From NCBI GenBank assembly GCA_947095535.1, contig OX352772.1, positions 102,797,099 to 102,861,098 on the forward strand: DNA of 64,000 bases, read 5' to 3'. The number at the start of each line of letters is the position of its first letter. Positions within the stretch are counted from its first letter, which is position 1. A program made the position numbers and the translations under genes. The notes below the pieces were generated by a model. That model saw only the letters and a program-made list of their open reading frames with translations. It was not told the origin of the DNA and did no database searches. Source of the DNA: Poecilobothrus nobilitatus (Eukaryota; Arthropoda; Insecta; Diptera; Dolichopodidae). Positions 55,401-64,000 of this stretch are shown one piece after another.

Positions 55401-55620
55401 CGATCAGTTTTGATTTATATACTTATGTATATATATAAAAAATTGTATTTTTTTTTATTTGTGTTCGTTTCTACATAAACCACTAAATTTTACTTTGGCT
55501 TACTTTGTTGCCCACATTAAAAAAATTGTTTTTGTAATATTATTTTATTTTTTTTCTTTTTAATTAGATTCGTTCCACTAGATCTCTTTTCTTCTGATAG
55601 AGATCCAACCGACTGCGCCA

Positions 55621-56102
55621 AATATATTTTTTGTCAAAAAAAAGTCTTTATTTATATCAAATAAAACAAAATAAAATATACGTTATTTAAAATAAACTTT
55701 ATTAACTTATTTAATTTGGTATTCATTTAATGAACAATGGTTATCAACTAACTTATTGCCTTTTTTTAATTAAGTTGCTAATGTAAAATTATTAATTTAA
55801 ACAACATTGAACTTGAAGAATTCAAGATTTTTATAATTTAAAAACAAAAAAAATGTAGAATTACATAAAATGCTGAATTACATATTTACTGAATTTTCCA
55901 TATGAACATAATTTTTTAGTTAAAAGTTAAAAGTAAGTTTTAGTTTAGTAAAAGTTTTAGTTAGTTTTGTGATTAAAAAAAAAAATAAAAAAAAATCAAA
56001 ATATACTTTATTTTATTGGTGTTGTTTTAGCTTTTATTACAACTTCAGGTGGTGAATCTGAAGTTGAATTAGTTGACGCTACATTAGGAGCCTTATACAT
56101 AA
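55621..56102 (-). repeat. 5' LTR of gypsy element 2
   Basis: 482 bp; the inner edge adjoins the primer site, the outer edge is cataa|cccg. Carries agcttttattacaacttcag, absent from the 3' LTR. Confidence 0.85.
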
Positions 56103-57580
56103 CCCGTCTTGGACTCAAATGGTATATTACATAAACGCGACGGCTGCATATTTAGCTCTAACGGATTACATATCAAAGAGCATGGATATTAAAAAATATG
56201 CTTGCTTATTCATAGATTTGCAGAAAGTCTTTGATTGTGTTGATATTCTTCTAATATTCTTCATAATATTCCTCTTTTTAAATTGTCCCAATTGCAACTT
56301 AGCGAAATTCAATTAAATCTTTTTAGTCGTATTTACATAACAGAAAACAACGCCTATAGTAATGTACAATATATAAAAAAAGGAGTACCCCAGGGTCAAT
56401 TCTCGGTCCTGATTTGTTCAAAGTTTATATCGACGACATAGCTAGATTAGGACTAAAAGGAGCTTTAAAGCTTTTTGCAGAAGATGCGGTTATTAAATAT
56501 TCTACAGATAGTGAGCTAGATTTAAGAGATTCAATTATACATGATTTGGCTATTATTTAGTAGTGGCTTCTTAAAAGCAAGATGTCTTTAAATATAAAGA
56601 AGACCAAAGTACTACTCTTTGAGAACAAAACCTTCAATTTTACTAATATCAATTTTAGAAACAATCGTATCAGTGTATTGAGAAGCTTTAGTTATTTAGG
56701 ACTAATATTAGATAGTAAGCTTAAATGGCAGGATCATATAGATTATATTATCAAGAAAATTATACCTTACGTGTTCATATTAAGAAGATTAAGGAAATAC
56801 TGTGATAAGAAAACATTGTATGTTATATATTCATCCTATCTATTATCAAATTTAATATATTTAAACCTACTTTGTCATACACAAAAGGGCAAAAAAAATA
56901 ATACATTTTTATCCTATTAGACATCCCTCCTATTTAATATATTTGTCACAATACTTACGTCTTGAAACTAAATCTAAAAGAGAATTCTATTCCCTAGCCT
57001 ATAAAATAATTAACAGTTTAATCAAACATAATTTTTTAATTAATGGGAACATTGATATACATAACTACAATACTAGAAATAAGGCGATTTCTATCTCTCG
57101 CTGTTTAAAACAGACAAACAAAAAATGAACTGTGTATTTAAGGGCTTTCAACAGTTTAACTGATGATTTGAAAAATATACATTCATATAGTTTATTTAAA
57201 AAAAGAATAAAAAATTTACTTTTACCCTTCAATTAAATAACAAAATGGTGGAGTGCTCATTTATTATGATTATTAATATAGTATATTGTTTGTATTATTT
57301 ACTTTACGTAGTTTTTTTAATTTTTTAATTATTTCTACATATTAATTATAATATCTATTTTGTTAAATTAAACACTTAAAACTGCTTAACGACCACACAG
57401 CTTAGGCTAAGGTCTGAACAAATCTAATTAAATAAATATATATATAATAATGTAACTATATATCTAATTTAAAAACTTTTTTTATATTTGTTTATCTTTT
57501 ATCTTTTTCGATTTAACGTTAATTATATTTTGTAATACATATTAAATTGAATAAATAAAATAAAGAAAAAAAAAAAATTT
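56103..57580 (+). mobile_element. LINE family 1, copy c, right part
   Basis: Resumes with cttggactcaaatgg. RT pieces: MDIKKYACLFIDLQKVFDCVD, KLFAEDAVIKYST (FAED, so the first Asp of the FADD motif is Glu), and frame 56,582-56,920 MSLNIKKTKVLLF...LRSFSYLGLILDSK. The C-terminal segment is at 56,943-57,128. The tail ends in poly-A at about 57,565-57,578. Inserted in PolB N-terminal sequence. Confidence 0.8.
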
Positions 57581-57599
57581 TTTTTTCTTGCTGTGTTCG

Positions 57600-58700
57600 T
57601 ACTAGTGTGCTGTGTTCGTACTAGCCTTGATAAGTTTTTAATCCATACACAGTGAGCTTTATTATCATTTTCAATAAGAAGTAGATTAATATGATAACGC
57701 TTTTCTTCTTTAGTGTTGTAGTAAGGTCCTATTATTTGTATTCCATCTTCCCCTTTTCTTTCAAAACCGAATACCGAATACTACTTATTTCAGAATTCAT
57801 TTTCTCAAAGTGGATTATGTCATCATGGTGGAGCGGAAACTCTAAATTATCGAAATCTAAATGTTTAACTTTAGCATTATTTAAAACAATCCGAGATTCT
57901 GCTATATTATTAATATTATAATTACTTTTACAATTTGCATTTTTAATTTTATCTTTTTGTAATGCTACTATGATAGACCATTTAAAACAAAATATATCAT
58001 TGCTTCTAATGTTGATACAAGCTTTTTCTTTAATAATTTCCATAGGTAATTTAATATACTGAGAGCCTGCCAGAGATTTATATTCATTTATATTTATTTC
58101 TAAATGTAATAATTTTATTAAACTCCACCTTGAATCCTTTTGCTGAAAATCTTCTGCTTGTGTTAAAATATTTTCTATCATATTTTCAACAGCATTTTCA
58201 ATTTCATTTTTATTTAGTATTATTTTCATTTTTGAATTGAAGGATTGAATTAAACGTTTTCTAGTTCATTATTTTCTAATTTTTATGTTAAATGTTAAAT
58301 TTGTAAGCTTTCAAAATCAACAGTTGCTTCTTTAAGAAATTTAAAAGGTCTTCTCCAATATTTTCAAAAAAATCTGTGGCTAGTAAAATTTTTTCGTTTT
58401 TGTTTTCTATAATAAAGGCCCCAATCCCGCCTTCGAAGCCTTGCTTTATGAATTTAATATTCGCTTCATAAGCGACGGTAGCATTTATTTTATTTATATT
58501 TGTCGGAATATGATAATTCCAGTTTTTTATTTCTACATCTACTTTACAATATATACAATACTTTTAACCTTGTAAAATTTCAGAATTATGATTCATTTTC
58601 AATATTTTGTTTTGAGGTTGTCTTTCTGCTTCCATCGAATTTTCTATTTTTCTTTTATTCATTTTATTGACATTTACTAATATTAATATTACTAATATTT
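57600..58700 (-). pseudogene. Polinton PolB, N-terminal part (unit 2)
   Basis: From the right: the zinc-finger-like start with YCIYCKVDVEIKNWNYHI (about 58,500-58,560), FLKKQLLILKAYKFNI, then frame 58,229-57,732 with ENMIENILTQAEDFQQKDSRW, SLIKLLHLEININEY, INIRSNDIFCFKWSIIVAL and FEKMNSEIS. Next, in a shifted frame, is IENDNKAHCVWIKNL near 57,640. The 5' end faces the right inverted repeat, as expected for Polintons. The rest of the gene is displaced by LINE copy c and lies further left. Confidence 0.75.
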
Positions 58701-58799
58701 AAAAGTTAAAGATGTTCTCAAATTTCAATTAATACTTTTATTGTAAATTTTAATGTATATGAAATGTTAAAAGTTATCATATTCAATATAAATTAATAA

Positions 58800-59310
58800 C
58801 AAAGTTTCAATTAAATAACAATAAAAATTAAATATAAAAGTTGTTGATCAACAAAAAAATTATATTAATGCAACTTTGTTATACTTTTTAGAATTGCATT
58901 TAAACGGAGAATTTTTAAACTTTATTTTAGACATAAGTGATCTCAAGGCAAAAGTTTTCTACATATCAAATTTTCATATATTTAGTTTAATATATAAAAT
59001 GTTTTCTACATATTGAACTTTCATATATTTATTTTATTATTTAATAAACCGATAAAGTTTTTAAACTTTATTTAAAACATAACTAATCTCAACGAAAAAA
59101 AAAAGTTTTCCACATAATAAACTTTCATATATTCAATTATATTGTACCTAAACCGTAAGCTTTTTTAAATTTCAAATTAAAAATTAATTCGTGAAACTTA
59201 AATCTTTACCTTCATTTAGTTTGTTTCTCTACTATATGTATTAGCTTTACCTGCATCACTGAAAACTCCGAAAAAGCTGTTCCAGAAGCCCCATATCTAT
59301 ACTACTCATG
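58800..59310 (-). repeat. Polinton right terminal inverted repeat
   Basis: Reverse complement of 5926-6440: attaatgcaactttgttata, ctaaaccgtaagctttttt, ccttcatttagtttgtttc and gtattagctttacct all occur in mirrored order. The outermost part (cagaagccccatatctatac) pairs less well. Confidence 0.75.
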
Positions 59311-61520
59311 CAAAATGTTGTTTTCACACAACGGTAAATTACAAAATATTGCATAATTTTGATATTATTTTATAGAGATAACAAAATGTTCGGTCTTCTA
59401 CCTGTTTTAGATTGTAAAACTATTACGCAGAGCCTGAGATATATACATCTGAAAATGGAGCTTTTTAGCAATTTTGAGGGACAGCAACTCTGGAACCTTA
59501 TAAAACTAAAAGAAACCTTTAACACACATAAAAATATATTACTGGAGCTTCAATTTTTATATCTTCCCGAAGTAAAATGTGTACAGGTGCCTAGGTCACA
59601 GGTGTTTAAAAAAAGCTAATTTTTAATTAATGAGCCCTAGTAGCTCATAAAAAGTGGGTGATCGAAAAAAAAATTCTGAGCAAACTTACACTAATTCTAA
59701 AAGTTCTTTCTGCCCTCAAAATTGCAAGCCTCTATCTAAAAGCATTCCGGAATTATGAGAGTAGAAAATTCATGCAAAATTTGGTTTTCACAATTATTTA
59801 CTAAAAAAATACTAAATTTAAATACTAAATTAAAAAAAATTGTATAATTTTTTATATTTTACAAAGGTAAAAAAAATACCTGTCGAATGACGTTTTCATT
59901 GAAAAAATGTTAAGCAGAACATGAGATATACGCATTTAAAAATAGGGCTTTTGCAAAATTTGAGGGGCTGTAGCTCTGTAATGGATGGAGCTACATAAAA
60001 AAGTTGTGTCACAAAATTAATTTTTTTATGAGACCTGCCCATGGTTAAAATTGTTTTTTTCTCTATCTTTAACGGTGTAGAAGTTTTGTAAACAGATGGA
60101 CGCACAGAGTGAAATTAATAAGCACATTTTTTCAAAATTTTTTTGCAAATGTGCTAAAAACCAAGATTTTGAAAAATAAGATTAAAAAAAACTTTTTAAA
60201 GAACAAGATTTAAATAAAAAAAAAAACCAGATTTCGTAGGTAAACAGTTCTGCGCTCTTAGTAGATTTTGTAAAATGTTTTCATTAATGGGTCAAAATGA
60301 TGGAGAATGTATTGGAAGTTAATAAATTCATCGCGGTTTTTGAAACTCCCCAATATTGAAAATTAAAGTTAAGGTTCAGTACAAGGCAAAAATTATTTAC
60401 TACAAAAACGGAAAGAATTTTTTATATAAGTTCTTACAAAAATCTAGGCACAAATTTAGCGCAGCAGTAGAAATCCAGTACGCCGAGTCAAAAATTCAAA
60501 TTCAAACAACAAGATTTTTATTTGCTGGATTTTGAAGAACTGGAATTTAATTAACTAAATTTATAGACCCATAAGTTTAGTTTTAACATAAATTAATGAA
60601 AAAAATATTAGTATTATATAAAAATATACATCGTATATATGTACTCTTTAAATGTTTCGTTATAATTACTTAAGAATTTATATTTTAAGAAAAATAGTAC
60701 TAATAATTTGCATTTTTAAGAAAATATCATAGAAAATTAAGTTTATTTGTATCTAATAATGCATTATCATAAAGTAACTATGTGATCGTATTTTATTTTA
60801 GTTTTACTTTTTTTTTTGTTTGTATGTCAATGTATGTGTATATATTTCTTGATACAATTTGCACGTTTTTTTTTTAATTTTATTTAATATTTTTATTGTT
60901 CTTCAATTTATTCTTTTATTTATATAAATTTTGGAACTGCATGACAGCTAACCGGACCTTTTACTACATCTTTTCACGAAATTTCGGATATCTAGCTCTA
61001 TTGAGGTTACCGAGATCTTTTCATTTAAAGAGAGAAGTTGTAGGGCAGCTAGCCGAACCTATAGCATCAGCGCAACCAAATTTTGCAGAAGTTATTGCCA
61101 TAAAACATGATCATCATTTGTAAGATTTCAAATGCCTAGCTACATAAAGTTCCACGATGTGCAAGCTACCTCAACCTGCTTGTCTAGCACAACTTAATTT
61201 TACAAAAATTGTTAGTATACAACTCGACATCTTTTCACTAAATTTCATATATCTAGCTGTCTAGCAAATATCAATAGACACTATTTTATATTCATTTAAA
61301 AAGAGATGTTGAATGGAAGGTACAACTTGTTCCTCGTGAAACACATATTACAAAAGTTATTGCCACAACACTTAACCATCTTTTCCAAGATTTCAGATGC
61401 CTAGATTTATTAAGCTGCAAGATGTGCAAGCTATCCGAACCTGCTGCTCTAGCCCAACGAAATTCTACAGAACTTAACATGCAATTCGACATCTTGCAAC
61501 TGAGTTTTTTGGTCACATTT
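59311..61520 (+). repeat. Helentron-like repeat interior, right flank
   Basis: No gene. 59,320-59,760 is related to 5640-5935 and to 14,110-14,384 in the same orientation (aacggtaaatta, ctggagcttcaatttttata, cacaggtgtttaaaaa). 59,930-60,110 repeats the ggggctgtagctc...ggatggagctac block seen at 23,147-23,173. 60,940-61,500 is related to the interior of copy 1 (gttgtagggcagctagccga, gaagttattgccataaaac). Open frames here (59,359-59,619; 60,896-61,123) look incidental. Confidence 0.55.
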
Positions 61521-61872
61521 TGACTTTAGAAGGAATAAGACTACATCCTAAAAAAAATTGAATGCGTCAAAAATGCGTTGATGTCGAAGAAGAGACTAAT
61601 GGTGAAAGTGAAAGAGAGAATAAACGGATATTTATCTATGATTCGCTCAGTAATTATACAAGATCACTATTTAATGCAGAAAAAAAATTAAATTAGCAAA
61701 GAATTATAAATTTTTATGGGTCAAGAATGGTAAGATTTTGATGAGAAAAGAAGAAGGCAAAAAGTATGTAAGAATATTTAGCTTTAATAATTTTATAAAT
61801 TATAAATATAATTTATAAATTATTTTAGTTTCATACATATTATATATATATATATACATTTTACATACATAT
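61521..61872. other. Gene-free spacer
   Basis: AT-rich with a ta dinucleotide run near 61,840. Nothing recognised. Confidence 0.5.
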
Positions 61873-64000
61873 TAAACAATTTCTCGGACTATCAGGATAC
61901 TACAAAAAATTTATTAAGGACAATTCCAAAGTCGCTAAACCAATGACAAAATACTTACAGAAAAACATAAAATTAAAAATCGATAATCCTGAATATGTTC
62001 AAAGTTTCGAAACTCTTAAAAGACTACTTCTAAATGAACCTATCCTTATTTATCCAGAATTCAACAAAACTTTTACTCTTACAACAGACGAAAGCCAATT
62101 CGCTCTTGGGGCCGTACTATCACAAGACGGACGCCCCGTGTGTTATGCTAGTCGTACTCTTAACGAGCATGAAGTACACTACAGTACAATAAAGAAGGAA
62201 TTATTGGCAATAGTATGGGCCACAAAGTACTTTCATCCTTACATTTTTGGAAAAAAATTCGTAATTGAGACAGACCATAAGCCACTTCAATGGCTCTTCT
62301 CCATAAAACAATCTACCTCAAAACTAGTTAGTTGGCGTCTCAAGCTTTCCTAATTTGATTACGAAATCAAATATCAAAAAGGCGTTCAAAACGGTAACGC
62401 CGATGTTTTATCACGTATGGAAGTAAACCTGAATGAACAGCAAATGTCCAAAAATACCGAGACAAATGAACTTATTGAAAATAATAGTATTCCAATTAGT
62501 AAATCTCCTTTAAATGTATTTAAAATTCAAATATCTATTTATAAAACAAATTCAGGTTCTCTTAGAATTAGGAACTTAAGAATATTTAATAAATGTAGAA
62601 AATTAATTCACACTAAAAATTTCAATGGACAGCCTTTACTGTCTTAAAAAATCATTTCAATCCCAAAACTATCAATGCAATTTATATTGAAGTTTCTGAT
62701 ATTTTAGAAAGCTTACAAAAAATATTTTTCGAACATTTTTCATCTAGTGGCCAATTAAAGTCAATTAAATGTAACAAATTATTAGAACATATAGTAGACG
62801 AAGGGCAACTTGCCGAAATTATAGAAAAAGAGCATTTGAAAAATAATCACCGCGGAATTTCAGAAGTATGCAATGAACTGAAGTTACTATACTACCATCC
62901 AAAGTTATGCGATAGGGTAGCTAAATTTATAAACAACTGCAAGATTTGTAATCTCGAAAAATATGAAAGAAAACTCATCAAAACAAAGTTCATAATAACA
63001 GAAACACATTTAGCTTCCAACCAAATTGTCCATATTGACGTTTTTTATAGCCTACGTAGATTAAACATTATTTTTAACCTTTATCGATAAATTTACTAAG
63101 TTTGTGCAAGCAACCAAAATTAATTCCCGAACCTGGACCGAATTGAAAAGAGGAAAAAACAATATTTATCTATCGTCGGAGTTTTAAAAAAAATAGTAGT
63201 TGATAACGAATTAGGATTCAAAGCTACGGGAATTTCTTCAAAATCAATATATTGAAATTCATTATACCTCAAATAATAATCATACTTCGAACGCTGATGT
63301 CGAATATCTCCACAACACTATTAACGAGCAAATTAGACTACTTAAACATGACGAACGAATAAATTTGGACACGGTTGAGGAAAAAATTCTAAAAATTATA
63401 ACAATGTACAATAATACTATTCACACCACAACCAACAATAAATCCATCGATTTCATAAATGGTAAAGTTAAGGATACTGAAAATTAGAATATCCGTAATA
63501 AAATTCTCAAAATTAAAGACAAAACAATAGATGCTCTTAATAAAAATAGAACCGATATTGAAATATCTCCCGGTTTAAACTTTGTAAAAGATCCGCGAAA
63601 GAGAAAAACCACTCGAAATTCAGAAAAATGGAAATAGAAATATTATATGAAAATCATATAACTAATAAAGATACTGGTCTGTATTATAATTCTCACGTCA
63701 AGTCCAAAAAGAAATTTCAAGATAATAATAACCCATCGGTCAAAGCAAAAACAATAAAAGTAAAAAAGAAAAACGTAATCAAACTACAAATTAATAATAA
63801 TAAAAAAAAAATATAATAAAAAATACATACTTCTTTTCAGATCACAATGTTCAAAATCGCCCTCTTAATTATAATATTCGTACCTTTAATATTATAACAA
63901 AAACTAGAAGTACAAAACATTGATCAACAATTTTTTCTATTATTACAATAAATCTATTTTATTACAATAAATCAAGGAAATAGATATATTATCAGAGACT
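61873..64000 (+). mobile_element. Ty3/gypsy element 3, 5'-truncated
   Basis: Starts abruptly in the RT/RNase H connection ([17 protein letters not shown]). RNase [39 protein letters not shown] and [10 protein letters not shown], to a stop at 62,351-62,353. Integrase: the finger is in 62,836-63,090 (NNHRGISEVCNEL, CKICNLEKYERK) with VHIDVFY as first Asp motif; later acidic motifs are in other frames with stops. A basic tail is at 63,628-63,816. At 63,847 a hydrophobic start (MFKIALLIIIFVPLIL) may begin env, stopped at once. No LTR is seen in the window. Confidence 0.85.

Larger units (their letters stand above)
47812..56102 (-). mobile_element. Ty3/gypsy element 2 (minus), with internal duplication
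   Basis: LTRs lie at 55,621-56,102 (5') and 47,812-48,285 (3'). The primer site is tggcgcagtcgg, adjacent to 55,620 on the minus strand. Internal parts in order: gag, protease, RT, RNase H start, [inserted 3-kb duplicate 49,959-52,918], RNase H end joined directly to the integrase tail, env, 3' LTR. The integrase core is deleted. It inserted in LINE family 1 copy c. The likely target duplication is cgtg/cgtc; the right side has lost about 4 bases. Confidence 0.85.
5926..59310 (+). mobile_element. Polinton/Maverick backbone, heavily interrupted
   Basis: Inverted terminal repeats of about 0.5 kb (about 5926-6440 and 58,800-59,310) enclose a consistent Polinton gene set. Plus strand: small acidic protein, ATPase, pX-like, ORF3, penton-like, basic virion-like protein, MCP, protease and unknown. 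Then come a nuclease-like gene (minus), integrase (plus) and PolB (minus, 5' end facing the right repeat). Interrupted genes resume on the far side of the inserts, which ties the pieces to one element. About 11-12 kb of Polinton sequence remains by my count. Outer boundaries and the 6-bp target duplication could not be fixed. Confidence 0.75.

Noticed and set aside
5905..59330. 6-bp Polinton target duplication
   Set aside because: I could not fix either outer boundary to the base and found no convincing matching hexamer.
59359..59619. 86-residue plus-strand gene
   Set aside because: It lies in repeat sequence related to 5640-5935 and 14,110-14,384, which have no matching frame.

Overview
The window is eukaryotic, very AT-rich and almost wholly made of mobile elements; I found no clear host gene, tRNA or rRNA gene. 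It looks like insect heterochromatin or repeat-rich DNA, most likely from a fly. Three elements end in a TATACCC...GGGTATA hairpin and two carry GGAC/GTCC tracts, as a common fly repeat class does. The Ty3/gypsy elements have the tRNA-Ser-type primer site of the 297/17.6 group. The species is not determined; the fly assignment is inference.

The backbone is one Polinton/Maverick (virus-like DNA transposon) running from about 5.93 kb to 59.31 kb. Its terminal inverted repeats are near 5.93-6.44 kb and 58.80-59.31 kb. Left to right it carries a small acidic protein, packaging ATPase, pX-like basic protein, a third conserved protein, penton-like minor capsid protein, a small basic virion-like protein, double-jelly-roll major capsid protein, adenain-like protease, a conserved unknown, a nuclease-like protein (minus), integrase and protein-primed PolB (minus). 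Excluding insertions and one tandem duplicate, about 11-12 kb of Polinton sequence remains. Most genes are broken; the protease and the 140-aa basic protein still read through.

Insertions inflate it to about 53 kb. There are two small TIR elements with 3-bp target duplications (in penton and MCP). A 10-kb Helentron-like element carries a 7.5-kb satellite of about 520-bp units, each with a tRNA-like Pol III promoter. A second Helentron-like element in PolB carries a 146-bp minisatellite, itself split by a complete gag-pol-env gypsy element (28.0-34.6 kb). LINEs are nested in LINEs inside PolB (35.7-46.8 kb). A PolB-LINE segment is tandemly duplicated, and a second gypsy element (47.8-56.1 kb, minus) contains a further internal duplication.

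Left of the backbone (1-2.75 kb) lies a second, divergent Polinton fragment on the minus strand with an intact ATPase and the same overlapping ATPase/pX/ORF3/penton cassette. Right of it are more Helentron-like repeats and a 5'-truncated third gypsy element (61.87 kb to the window end).
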